NCBI GenBank assembly: GCA_040391785.1 | Contig: JBEBXH010000015.1 | Location: 1 to 64,000 of the forward strand | DNA length: 64,000 nucleotides | Origin: UBA5239 sp040391785 | Lineage (GTDB): Bacteria; Verrucomicrobiota; Lentisphaeria; Victivallales; Victivallaceae | Reading direction: 5' to 3' | Shown here: piece by piece, positions 24,293 through 32,770 of the stretch | How the letters are laid out: the number at the start of each line of letters is the position of its first letter | How positions within the stretch are numbered: the first letter of the stretch is position 1 | The notes under the pieces: model-generated | What the model was told of the DNA's origin: nothing | What the model saw: the letters and a program-made list of their open reading frames with translations, nothing else | Databases searched by the model: none | Position numbers and translations under genes: made by a program

Positions 24293-27217
24293 ATGAGAAT
24301 TCTACTGACCGCTCTTTTGTTGGCCGCTTTATGCATTCAGGCTGCCGGTTCGGTTATTCCACCGGAGCGCGGCGAAACGCCTTTGATGAAGTTGTGCCGG
24401 AGCGGTTCGGCCGCGGAGGTCAAGGCGCTGCTCGACGCCGGGGCCGACGTCAACGCCCGCAGCGAATACTACCGCCGTACCGCCCTGTACTACGCGCTCG
24501 ACAACCCCGCCCCGGCCGCGATCGTGGAAGTATTACTGACCCACGGCGCCGATCCCGCCCAGACCCCCGAGCTGCTGAATACCGCCGGCTCCAAACTCAA
24601 CGATCGTGGCAAACAGGAACAGTACGAAACTATTGTTTTCCGGCTGCTGGATTATAAAGCCGCATGGGATTTCGATTCCGCCTGGCAGTGGCTTCTTTCG
24701 TCCCGGAATCCGGCTCTGTTCAATAAATTCATCAAATGTGGAGCCGACATCAACAGCCGCCTCGGCTACTCGCCCCCGTTGATTCAAGCAGTATCCTGGA
24801 GAAATCCCGTCGCAGTCAAATGCCTCCTGGACAATGGTGCCGATCCCAATATTTACGACTACGGAAATATTCCGGCAATCTGTTATGCCACCAGCGACGA
24901 AATATTCGAACTGCTGGTCAAAGCAGGCGCTTCGGCAGATGATTTCCTGAAATTCAAACTGGTACTTTCGGCCCATTCATGGCCGGGCTGGATCAATTTA
25001 TCTCTTTTGAACCGGATAGCCGGACCCGATGCCATTGTAACCGAAAGAGACCTTCTCATTGCCGCCTCCAACCCCAATCTGCCGGAAATTTATGAAATCC
25101 TGATCAAGATGTATCCGGGAAAAGTACCGCTCGACGCCATGGCCGCCAGGGCCGCGGGTTATGCCTGTATCGATAACTTTGAGTTCCTGAAAAAACAAGG
25201 TGCCGATACCTCATCCGTGCCCGGCACTCTTTATCTTCAAAACGACAGAAACGCACATTTCGGCGATAATCCCGACAAACTCAAGATGCTGAAGTATCTG
25301 GCCGAAAATAAATACGATTTGAACACAGCCGATCCCAAATCCGGGCGAACGGCCCTGATGCAGGCGCTTCACAGCCTGCCGCAATATTCCGCCGCCGAAT
25401 TCCTGCTGCAAAACGGAGCCGACCCGAAACTTCGCAGCAAAAGCGGCGGCACCGCCCTCATGCACTTATGTGCATCCTCTTCATTTTTTCAGGAAAAATC
25501 TGCCATCCGGAAACTTGAGCTGCTCAAATCATTGCTCCGGGGCGGAGCCGATGTCAACGCCGCCGATAACGCCGGCTACACTCCGCTGTTCATCGCCCTG
25601 CGGCAGCAGAAATCGCCGGAGTTCATCAAAGCCCTGATCTGGGCCGGAGCCGACGTCAACCGGACAGTCAACGACGTATCCCCTCTGATGCTGGCCGCCG
25701 CACTGTATCCCTGCGATATCGCCGAAATCCTGATCTCACGCGGAGCCAAAGTCGACGTCCGTGACAATTTCAACTGGACGCCCCTCTTTTACGCCGCGCT
25801 CCACTTCCCGGATTCGGAGTCGCCATGCGTCGGGGCCTTCAAGCCGCGCCACCGCAAACAGGATGATGCCCGCAAAACCATCGCGTTGCTGCTGAAACAC
25901 GGCGCCGATATCGGGCTGCGCGATAAAAACGACGCATCCCCCTTCGTTTACGCCGCCGCCTGGGCCGATTCGGCCACCCTCAAGACACTGCATGGCAAGC
26001 CGGACCGGAAATCGCTGGATACCGCCCTCGCCTATGCCGCCAAATACAATAAGCATTTAGACGCCGCCGAATTCCTGCTGGACCAAGGCGCCGAACCGAA
26101 CGTCGCGTTGAAAAATGAAAGCGCCGACCGCTCCCGCCGCCCCGACCCGTCGGAAGATAAGAGCAACAGTGAGTTCAAACCCTATTTCAGAATCTTCGCC
26201 TCCCGTCCCGATTATTTCCGTGAACTGCCCGCGCCGCCGCTCTTCAGCGCGGTTTACCACCGGAACATTCCACTGATAAAACTGCTCCTGAGCAAGGGTG
26301 CCGACCCCAATTTCTACTACCGGGATCCTTCCGGAGGCACCAAGCCGAATACGATTCTGGACTCTTACAGCCTCTGCCCGGAAGTCGAAGACTTCCTTTT
26401 CGAAGCCGGCCTGAATTGCGCCGACAAATACCGCCGTTCCGTTGAAATATTCGCCTATCTCTGCGGCGAATTTGAGCTGCCGGAAATCAAAGGAAAATAC
26501 CGGGAACTTGCCGAAGTTCCTCTCGAAAACTTCCCGGAAGAATTGCAAAGTGCCCTCCACAATGCAGCCGCCAGGAATACCTTTGAGGTTTTTGAATTCG
26601 TCCGTTCGCTCCCCGGGGTCAAAATCACGATCAGAACACTCATTTCGGCGGTATCGAACGAAGGCAGTTCACACGCCGCATTCGCCATTATGAAATTGAA
26701 TCCGAAAGTGATCCACTACGTGAACAGCAGCGGCAACAATCTCCTATGCTACGCCTCCACCCCGGAACTGGTCAGGTATCTGGTCAAAAACGGCGTCGAG
26801 GTAAACCGCAAAAACCGGAAAGGCAAAACACCGCTGCAGGTCCGGATGGAACGCAGAAACCATGGCTGGCACGATCCTGCAGGCGAACTGATCAAGGCTT
26901 TTGCCGATTGCGGCGCCGACCTGAATGTCAGCGCCATGAATGGCGATCCCCTGATCTTCAAGGCCGTGAACCATTATTCCGTGAATTCCCTTCGCTGCCT
27001 GCTTGCCAACGGCGTAAATGTCAATGTGCAGAATGAAAACGGCAAAACGCCGCTGGAAGTAGCGGTGGCGGAGAATAAAATGCAGGCATTTGAAGTATTG
27101 CTCGCCTACGGAGCGGATTTCAGTAAGATCAAATCGGACAATCCGTACGTAACACGCCGCCTCGCCGAATTGGCTCAAAAAAAATCTGCCGGAAAACACG
27201 TTCCCGGCAGACCTTGA
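24293..27217 (+). CDS. Large secreted ankyrin-repeat protein
   Basis: 974 residues with signal peptide MRILLTALLLAALCIQAAG and ankyrin repeats along nearly the whole length: repeated units such as 'GETPLMKLCRSGSAAEVKALLDAGADVNAR' (shown in part), 'NPVAVKCLLDNGADPNI' and 'KTPLEVAVAENKMQAFEVLLAYGAD'. Roughly twenty units can be recognised, some degenerate. It is a protein-binding scaffold of the periplasm or outside. No enzyme domain is visible. The final ~12 codons also contain a terminator for the convergent gene on the other strand. Its signal peptide resembles that of the Sel1 protein at 31692-32693. Confidence 0.9.
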   Translation: MRILLTALLLAALCIQAAGSVIPPERGETPLMKLCRSGSAAEVKALLDAGADVNARSEYYRRTALYYALDNPAPAAIVEVLLTHGADPAQTPELLNTAGSKLNDRGKQEQYETIVFRLLDYKAAWDFDSAWQWLLSSRNPALFNKFIKCGADINSRLGYSPPLIQAVSWRNPVAVKCLLDNGADPNIYDYGNIPAICYATSDEIFELLVKAGASADDFLKFKLVLSAHSWPGWINLSLLNRIAGPDAIVTERDLLIAASNPNLPEIYEILIKMYPGKVPLDAMAARAAGYACIDNFEFLKKQGADTSSVPGTLYLQNDRNAHFGDNPDKLKMLKYLAENKYDLNTADPKSGRTALMQALHSLPQYSAAEFLLQNGADPKLRSKSGGTALMHLCASSSFFQEKSAIRKLELLKSLLRGGADVNAADNAGYTPLFIALRQQKSPEFIKALIWAGADVNRTVNDVSPLMLAAALYPCDIAEILISRGAKVDVRDNFNWTPLFYAALHFPDSESPCVGAFKPRHRKQDDARKTIALLLKHGADIGLRDKNDASPFVYAAAWADSATLKTLHGKPDRKSLDTALAYAAKYNKHLDAAEFLLDQGAEPNVALKNESADRSRRPDPSEDKSNSEFKPYFRIFASRPDYFRELPAPPLFSAVYHRNIPLIKLLLSKGADPNFYYRDPSGGTKPNTILDSYSLCPEVEDFLFEAGLNCADKYRRSVEIFAYLCGEFELPEIKGKYRELAEVPLENFPEELQSALHNAAARNTFEVFEFVRSLPGVKITIRTLISAVSNEGSSHAAFAIMKLNPKVIHYVNSSGNNLLCYASTPELVRYLVKNGVEVNRKNRKGKTPLQVRMERRNHGWHDPAGELIKAFADCGADLNVSAMNGDPLIFKAVNHYSVNSLRCLLANGVNVNVQNENGKTPLEVAVAENKMQAFEVLLAYGADFSKIKSDNPYVTRRLAELAQKKSAGKHVPGRP
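27177..27211 (-). terminator. Intrinsic terminator embedded in the end of the ankyrin gene
   Basis: On the minus strand TCTGCCGGGAA, a short loop and TTCCGGCAGA (one-base bulge) are followed by eight T. It serves the minus-strand gene ending at 27236 while lying inside the plus-strand ankyrin coding sequence. Confidence 0.75.
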
Positions 27218-27235
27218 AATCAGTAATCTGATCGA

Positions 27236-28135
27236 TTAATCGGCTTTCAGCACAACCGCGTTGGGGATGCCAAAAGAGCTGCCCTGTTTGCCGTCGTGTC
27301 CGGGCACTTCGATTTCGCCCGCTTCGAATTTCTTCTCATAAATGGAGTCGCTGAAGTTACTCTTGACCGCCGTCCATTTGACCTTGCCGTCGACCTTGGT
27401 CCAGCCTTCCGGCAGAGTCGCTTTGCCGCGATCCTGTACCAGCAGGTAAGCCGTTACGGGCTTGGAGACGCTGAACTTGTATGCCGCGCCCTGTTCATTG
27501 GCTTTGCCGCGATTTATGATCACCATCGGCAGATCCTTCAGGAAATCCGGCGCTTCCGCGATCGCGAAATCACCGCCGAGCGCACGGCTGTTTCCTGAAG
27601 CCATCTTGACGATCTTCGCCTTGCCGGGCGTGATGAACGCCGCCGATTCGTCAAGCGCCGTGATCACCACGGCATTCGGCACTCCAAAAGAGGCTCCATC
27701 CTTGCCGTCATGCGCGGGAATCTCCACCTGTCCGGCGGCAAAATTTTTCTGGTAAACGGAATCGGACAGGTTCATATTTCCGAGCTTCCAGCGGACTTTG
27801 TCCTCGCTCTTGGTCCAGCCTTCCGGGATGGTCACTTTGCCGCGGTCCTGCACCAACAGATAAACCGTGGCCGGCTTGTCGATGGTAACGGTATAAGCGA
27901 TGCCGGCCACAGCCGCGTTGCCGCGCGGCACGGACACCATCTGCTGATCCTTCAAATAACCCGGCACCGCGCTGATGACGAAAGTACCGCCCGCGGTACG
28001 ATCTTTGTTGCCGACTTCCAACTTGCTGATCTTACCCTTTTCCGGCAGGTTGCTGATGCCGATTTCCTGCGCCGAAACAGCCAGCGCCATTCCGCATACC
28101 ATGACCGCTGCAGCCAATAATTGTCTCAGTTTCAT
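27236..28135 (-). CDS. Secreted protein made of two tandem homologous domains, unknown function
   Basis: 299 residues with a signal peptide ending AVSAQE. Two ~130-residue copies follow (about 35-165 and 170-298). Shared blocks are 'TVYLLVQDRGKVTIPEGWTK' and 'TAYLLVQDRGKATLPEGWTK', then 'DSVYQKNFAAGQVEIPAHDG' and 'DSIYEKKFEAGEIEVPGHDG', each ending 'PNAVV' plus a short tail. The pattern suggests a beta-sandwich or adhesion-type domain; I do not recognise a named family. A 58-residue gene lies 18 bp upstream on the same strand. Confidence 0.8.
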   Translation of the reverse strand: MKLRQLLAAAVMVCGMALAVSAQEIGISNLPEKGKISKLEVGNKDRTAGGTFVISAVPGYLKDQQMVSVPRGNAAVAGIAYTVTIDKPATVYLLVQDRGKVTIPEGWTKSEDKVRWKLGNMNLSDSVYQKNFAAGQVEIPAHDGKDGASFGVPNAVVITALDESAAFITPGKAKIVKMASGNSRALGGDFAIAEAPDFLKDLPMVIINRGKANEQGAAYKFSVSKPVTAYLLVQDRGKATLPEGWTKVDGKVKWTAVKSNFSDSIYEKKFEAGEIEVPGHDGKQGSSFGIPNAVVLKAD

Positions 28136-28153
28136 TCTTCTACCTCCTGTAAT

Positions 28154-28330
28154 TTACTTTTTGACGGTATGACCATCCACATTGCGGGGCTGCTCCTCGA
28201 CCATTTCCTGATGAGGGGTCCCGATATGCTCGTAATTCGGAATCGGCTTGCCGTTTTCCATTACGCCCGGAGCTTCCATGTCTTTGCTCTCCGGAATGGG
28301 CTTTTCGTCGTTTTGTTTTTTGTCATTCAT
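28154..28330 (-). CDS. Small hydrophilic protein, unknown function
   Basis: 58 residues starting MNDKKQNDEKPIPESKD. Very polar, rich in Glu, Pro and Asn, with a loose internal repeat (EKPIPES / GKPIPNY). The ATG at 28330 has GGGAG upstream; the longer frame is not supported. It has no signal or membrane segment and probably is disordered. It is 18 bp upstream of the duplicated secreted protein and may be cotranscribed. Confidence 0.55.
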   Translation of the reverse strand: MNDKKQNDEKPIPESKDMEAPGVMENGKPIPNYEHIGTPHQEMVEEQPRNVDGHTVKK

Positions 28331-28386
28331 AATTATCTCCCTTGGTTGACTGCAACCAATATACATGTACTCCGCACGATTTGCAA

Positions 28387-29142
28387 CTATTGGGGGTAAT
28401 AAAACAACCGGCGGGCCCCGGCCATGCCGCACTTCTGATACTTGTCATACGCCGCGGCTACCGCCTCATGAATTGCCGCCGGTTTTTTACCCGCGGCCCA
28501 GTTTACCACCAGCGCATGAAGGAGATACGCCTCCGGCGCCATCAAGCCATTCGTCAGGATCAGCGGCTTGCTCCCGGCCCGTTCCAGCTTCTCCTGAAAA
28601 TACGGGCGGCTGGCACAGGCAAACACCGCCGCCTGATTGCTGTGGGTACTCGGCCCCCGCCTCACCGTAACCGGAATTTCGCCATCCATGAATGCATTGT
28701 GCCCCACGAACACCAGCAGATCGGCGGCGCTGCCGCCCGTGAGTTTAAGCGAATCCGTGTTCACCGGAGCATTCTGGTGCCCGGCAGCGTAAAGGAAAAA
28801 CTCCTTTACCGCATCCTGAATTTTCCGGCCGTCATAGGCATCGGCGATCAGGTACACATCGCGGTATTGGAAGATCACCCGCTCCAGGATATTTTCGTCC
28901 GGATTTTTGATGGTGGCGATCCGGGTAAATTCCGGCTGCCTGCCGAGGAAATTATTGACGCCATACAACGCGCCCCAGTAGAGATTGTTCTTCGGGTCCT
29001 GACCATTGCCGAGGGCCGGTTGAACGGGGACGATTCCCTGATATTTGTTATCGCAGAGCGCCACCAGCACATGAACGACTTTCGGCCCGGCCATGCAGCC
29101 GAAGCAGAAAAATATCAGAACAAATACGGCCGGAAATTTCAT
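28387..29142 (-). CDS. Putative lipoprotein linked to DsbD, unknown function
   Basis: 251 residues, Met29142, overlapping the DsbD stop by 4 bp (ATGA). The N-terminus 'MKFPAVFVLIFFCFGCMAG' looks like a lipoprotein or Sec signal. The mature protein begins 'PKVVHVLVALCDNKYQG', with later blocks 'NLYWGALYGVNNFL', 'LLVFVGHNAFMD' and 'KYQKCGMAGARRLFYYP'. I do not recognise a named family. The operon with thioredoxin-like and DsbD genes hints at an envelope redox client or partner. The longer frame reaching 30036 is a shadow of DsbD. Confidence 0.75.
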   Translation of the reverse strand: MKFPAVFVLIFFCFGCMAGPKVVHVLVALCDNKYQGIVPVQPALGNGQDPKNNLYWGALYGVNNFLGRQPEFTRIATIKNPDENILERVIFQYRDVYLIADAYDGRKIQDAVKEFFLYAAGHQNAPVNTDSLKLTGGSAADLLVFVGHNAFMDGEIPVTVRRGPSTHSNQAAVFACASRPYFQEKLERAGSKPLILTNGLMAPEAYLLHALVVNWAAGKKPAAIHEAVAAAYDKYQKCGMAGARRLFYYPQ

Positions 29143-30656
29143 TTCTTTTCCAGTATCACAAAGGCCGGTAAACCGTTGATGTTGAAATAATCGAGGATCT
29201 CTTTGATCTTCGGGTCGCTCATATCTTCCGCCTGAAATTTGACCACCTGGAAATTCTCCAGCTCCTTGATGACCTCCGGATCCTTGAAGGCTCCTTCGTT
29301 CATGGCCAGGCAATTCTTGCACCAAGTCGCCCAGAAGTCGATCAGCACCGGTTTGCCGGAGGTCCGCCCTTCCCGCAGCGCGCTTTCCAGTCTGGCGACC
29401 TCGACTTCGGCCGAACTCGCCGAGGTCGATTTGACCGGCAGCAGCGTATAGCCGAGCCAGCCGTACCACAGCGCGGCAAGCACAATAATCACGCCGAAAA
29501 TATTTTTGATCCGCACCATCCATTTGCCCGGCTTCGGCAGAATCGCCAGCCCCGCCCCGGCGAACGGCCACGGCAGCGCCATCCCTGCGCCCAGCAGGAA
29601 CGGCAGCAGCAGCGCCGGCCAGTACCCCTGTCCGTAATAGCTCGAGGCAAAAAGCAGGACCGCGATCACCACCGGCGCCACACAGGCCCCGGCCAGCAGC
29701 GCCGCCACGATCCCCATGACAAACGCCGTGGCCAGCTTGCCAAGGCGCATTTTGTCCGTATTCACCGACGTGGTAAAACGCGAAAAATCGATATGAATGA
29801 GGTCGAACATGGCCAGCGACAGCACCACGAAAATCAGCGCCACCGCGAAATTGAACCACGCGCTCGAATTCAATGCTCCGAAGCGCGCCCCGGTCAAAAT
29901 CACCACTAGTCCGAGCACGCCATAAGCCAGCGCAATCCCGATGCCATAAGCCGAGCCGCGGATAAAACCCTGTTTGCGGTTGGAGGCGTCCGCCCCGATA
30001 ATCGCCAGGTTGATCGGGATCATCGGCAGCACGCACGGTGTCAGATTCAGCCCCAGTCCGCCAAGGATAATCAGCAAAATAATCACGAACAGGCTTTTGT
30101 TCGCAAACAGCGATTCCGAATGCTCGCGCTGCAGAAATGCCAGGAAATCCCGGCCATTCATGTAGCCGCTGCCGGTCGTCCGGATTTGATATTCGGACAA
30201 CATTTCCAGCGGGGTACTTTCGCTGTTCGACGGCTTTTCCTCGACCGCCGGTCCGCCGCTGAACTTTTCACCGTCAAAGGAGTGCTCTGTGCTCGTCGGC
30301 CGGTAACACATGCCCTTCTCCGAGCAGCCCTGATATTTGATAATCAATTTACCGGAGCCCATTCGTGGAAATCGCCAGGCGGCCTTACCGGCAGGATAAA
30401 TCATGCTTTCGCCAAAGATCTCATCCTTGTGATCCACCGCCTTCGGCTCCGCGACGGGCGATGACCGGGTATGATCATCCAGCTCAATAACAAGGGATGT
30501 CTTGTCCTTGTAGAGATAATATCCGTCAGGAATGGTCGCCTCGACCTGAATATAATCGCTGCCGCTCGTCAGCTGCCATTTGAAGGGTCCCCCCATCTGG
30601 GCCGCAAGCGGCAGGATCAGGCCGAACAATAAGCATAAACTACTTAACAGCCGCAT
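29139..30656 (-). CDS. dsbD: DsbD-type thiol:disulfide interchange protein
   Basis: 505 residues. The signal peptide ends near 'LPLAAQ'. Then come a periplasmic DsbDalpha-like immunoglobulin domain with 'YQGCSEKGMCYRP' (about 108-120) and an eight-helix cytochrome c biogenesis-like membrane domain with 'NLTPCVLPMIPI' and 'LLAGACVAPVV'. A C-terminal thioredoxin domain with 'IDFWATWCKNCLAMN' (CxxC near 446) completes it. All three cysteine pairs needed to pass electrons from cytosolic thioredoxin to the periplasm are visible. A secreted thioredoxin-like gene lies 9 bp upstream. Confidence 0.93.
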   Translation of the reverse strand: MRLLSSLCLLFGLILPLAAQMGGPFKWQLTSGSDYIQVEATIPDGYYLYKDKTSLVIELDDHTRSSPVAEPKAVDHKDEIFGESMIYPAGKAAWRFPRMGSGKLIIKYQGCSEKGMCYRPTSTEHSFDGEKFSGGPAVEEKPSNSESTPLEMLSEYQIRTTGSGYMNGRDFLAFLQREHSESLFANKSLFVIILLIILGGLGLNLTPCVLPMIPINLAIIGADASNRKQGFIRGSAYGIGIALAYGVLGLVVILTGARFGALNSSAWFNFAVALIFVVLSLAMFDLIHIDFSRFTTSVNTDKMRLGKLATAFVMGIVAALLAGACVAPVVIAVLLFASSYYGQGYWPALLLPFLLGAGMALPWPFAGAGLAILPKPGKWMVRIKNIFGVIIVLAALWYGWLGYTLLPVKSTSASSAEVEVARLESALREGRTSGKPVLIDFWATWCKNCLAMNEGAFKDPEVIKELENFQVVKFQAEDMSDPKIKEILDYFNINGLPAFVILEKK

Positions 30657-30665
30657 AGTTGCATC

Positions 30666-31118
30666 TTACTTTTTGCCGATTTGCTTTTCCAGGACTTTGA
30701 TATACTTCGCCGGATTGTTGATCAGGCCATATTCCTCAATACCGCTTTCGGCGATTTTCTTGCCGTCTTTATCGGTTATGATAATCGTCGGGTATCCCTC
30801 GACTTTATATTGCAACTGGAGTTCTTCGTTCTGCTTCTCTACTTCTGCGGGCAGTTTGATCTTTTCCGGAAAGTCGACTTTCATCAAAATCACGTTCTTT
30901 GCCGCAAAATCCTCGAAAATCTTTTTACTGAAAAGTTCTTTGTGCATGTGAATGCACCCGGGACACCAGTCGGAACCGGTGAACAACATGAAAACAGGCT
31001 TTTTCTCCTTGGCCGCCTGTTCCCGGGCTGCCTTGATGTCCGTGAGCCACTGTGCTTCCGCCATGGCGGTCGCGGCCAGGCCGAGGGCCAGAACCATAGT
31101 TAAAAGTACACGTTTCAT
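30666..31118 (-). CDS. Secreted thioredoxin-like protein
   Basis: 150 residues with signal peptide MKRVLLTMVLALGLAATAMA. Thioredoxin_7-type fold: 'KKPVFMLFTGSDWCPGCIHMHKELF' holds the active CPGC (about residues 53-56; shown here for the motif only), and 'VEGYPTIIITDKDGK' has the cis-Pro. It is probably reduced by the DsbD encoded just downstream and works on envelope thiols. Confidence 0.9.
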   Translation of the reverse strand: MKRVLLTMVLALGLAATAMAEAQWLTDIKAAREQAAKEKKPVFMLFTGSDWCPGCIHMHKELFSKKIFEDFAAKNVILMKVDFPEKIKLPAEVEKQNEELQLQYKVEGYPTIIITDKDGKKIAESGIEEYGLINNPAKYIKVLEKQIGKK

Positions 31119-31180
31119 AATAACCTCCTGTCTGTTACGCTGGTCTTAACATAACAGGAAAATACGAAATGTCAAGTAAA

Positions 31181-31684
31181 TTAGTAGTCTATTCCCTTCT
31201 GCGCCGGGATTCCCTGCTCGAACGGATGTTTGACCGCCTGGATATCCGAGACCAGATCGCATACTGCCAGCAGTTTTTCATGGGCATAACGGCCGGTCAT
31301 CATGACATGCAGCCCCGCCCGGCGGTTCCGCAGTTCGGAAATGACTTCATCGATATCCAGATATTTCAGGTGGATGGCGATATTGAGTTCATCCAGGATC
31401 AGGAGCTGCAGATTCTCATCGTGCAGCAGCTTTTTCGCCTCGGCCCAGCCGTGCTGCGCCATTTCCCGGTGGTTGCCCGGCTTCCAGGTCAAGCCTGCGC
31501 CGAGCTGCTCAAAAATGAAATTCTCCAGCTTCAACTGGTGGAAAAAACGCATTTCCCCCGTTTCCATCTCCCCTTTGATAAACTGCAGCAGCGCCACGCG
31601 CCAGTTCCAGCCGAGCGCCCGCACCGCCATGCCGAAAGCACCGGTCGATTTGCCTTTTCCGTTTCCCGTGACATTGATCAGCAT
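31181..31684 (-). CDS. cobO: Cob(I)alamin adenosyltransferase, CobO/BtuR type
   Basis: 167 residues from Met31684: MLINVTGNGKGKSTGAFG, the P-loop GNGKGKST of the CobA/CobO/BtuR family. It continues 'ALQFIKGE'-like 'ALLQFIKGEMETGEM' and the Walker B-like segment 'LQLLILDELNIAI', with 'MTGRYAHEKLL' after it. It transfers the adenosyl group from ATP to corrinoid. Family members are ~170-200 residues, and a few N-terminal residues common in CobO are missing. The gene begins 7 bp after the Sel1 gene. No other cobalamin gene is here. Confidence 0.88.
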   Translation of the reverse strand: MLINVTGNGKGKSTGAFGMAVRALGWNWRVALLQFIKGEMETGEMRFFHQLKLENFIFEQLGAGLTWKPGNHREMAQHGWAEAKKLLHDENLQLLILDELNIAIHLKYLDIDEVISELRNRRAGLHVMMTGRYAHEKLLAVCDLVSDIQAVKHPFEQGIPAQKGIDY

Positions 31685-31691
31685 GGCGTTC

Positions 31692-32693
31692 TCACTGGTA
31701 ATTCCGCAGCATTTCGTAGGCTTCGCGCTGCAGCCCCAGCCGGGCGGAGTCGATGAAGTAAAATTTGGCCTTTTCCCGGTCGGGCTTGACCCCGAGCCCA
31801 TGGTAATAAATCATGCCGAGGTAGTATTTGCCCAGCTCGACCTGATCGGAGCAGCTCTCGAGCAGTATCCGGGCCTGCTCATAATTCAGGGCTCCGCCGA
31901 GTCCGTTGTAATAAAGCACCGCCAGGTGATAACGCGAAAAAAGATTATATTTCTCCGCCTTTTTCAGCCACTCGCGGGCCTTGCGGTAGTCCACCACCCC
32001 GCCCTTGCCTTCGAGGTAATACATCCCCAGCGAAGTCAGGGCCTGCGAGTTGCCGGCGTCGGCGGCCCGGTGGTACCACGTCAGGGCTTTGTCATATTCC
32101 CCTTTGGCGAGGCATTGATTGCCCAGCGACTCCATGGCTCCGGTATCGCCCAGCTCCACCGCTTTTTCAAAGGCGGCGGCGGAACGGGTCAATTCGCTGC
32201 GGCGGTGATAAAGTTCGCCCAGCAGCCGCCACGCTTCTCCGTCATTGAATTTGGTCGCTTTGACCAGCCAGACTTCGGCGCGGGTCCAATCGCGCCGGCG
32301 CATGTGCCATTCGCCGAGCTTTTTCATGGATTCCAGATCGTCCAGCGCGGCGGCACGCTCGAGCCATTTCACGGCCTGATCCGGCTGGTTGCCGGCAAAC
32401 AATATATCACTGAGGCGGCGCATGGCGGATTTGCTGTCAAACGCCGCCGCGCGCTCGTAATACTTGATCGCCTGCGGCAAATTCCGGTTCACGCCAAGTC
32501 CGTTGTCATACATGTAGGCAATGGGCAGGAAAGCGCGTTTCTCGCCATTGCGGGCGGCAATCTGCAACTGGCGCAGCGCCTCGGTAAATTGATTCTGTTT
32601 GTAAAGGGCAATTCCCTTCGCATACGCACTTTCATTGCCGGCCACCCCGGCACAGATCAAGACCAGCAACAATGCTGTCAGCAGAATTTTCAT
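31692..32693 (-). CDS. Secreted Sel1/TPR-repeat protein
   Basis: About 333 residues from Met32693 with signal peptide MKILLTALLLVLICAGVAG. Around eight Sel1-like repeats follow, e.g. 'AIMYDNGLGVNRN'-type units: 'IAYMYDNGLGVNRNLPQAIKYY', read in part, 'SLGMYYLEGKGGVVDYRKAREW' in part, and 'LGMIYYHGLGVKPDREKAKFY' in part. Sel1 proteins mediate protein contacts. The signal peptide strongly resembles that of the ankyrin protein at 24293. Confidence 0.88.
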   Translation of the reverse strand: MKILLTALLLVLICAGVAGNESAYAKGIALYKQNQFTEALRQLQIAARNGEKRAFLPIAYMYDNGLGVNRNLPQAIKYYERAAAFDSKSAMRRLSDILFAGNQPDQAVKWLERAAALDDLESMKKLGEWHMRRRDWTRAEVWLVKATKFNDGEAWRLLGELYHRRSELTRSAAAFEKAVELGDTGAMESLGNQCLAKGEYDKALTWYHRAADAGNSQALTSLGMYYLEGKGGVVDYRKAREWLKKAEKYNLFSRYHLAVLYYNGLGGALNYEQARILLESCSDQVELGKYYLGMIYYHGLGVKPDREKAKFYFIDSARLGLQREAYEMLRNYQ

Positions 32694-32712
32694 TTTGGGC
32701 CCCCTTATCAAG

Positions 32713-32748
32713 AAAAAACGGCATACAGATATATGAATCCGTATGCCG
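32713..32748 (-). terminator. Intrinsic terminator of the symporter gene
   Basis: The stem CGGCATAC/GTATGCCG (32719-32726 and 32741-32748), extended by a GAT/ATC pairing in the loop, is followed on the minus strand by six T. It separates the symporter from the Sel1 gene. Confidence 0.8.
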
Positions 32749-32770
32749 CAAAAGTCAAGCCGGAATGTAA

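Noticed and set aside
31119..31180. Possible cobalamin riboswitch near the corrinoid adenosyltransferase gene
   Set aside because: The space is too short and no B12-box-like sequence is visible; this lies downstream of the gene, not upstream.
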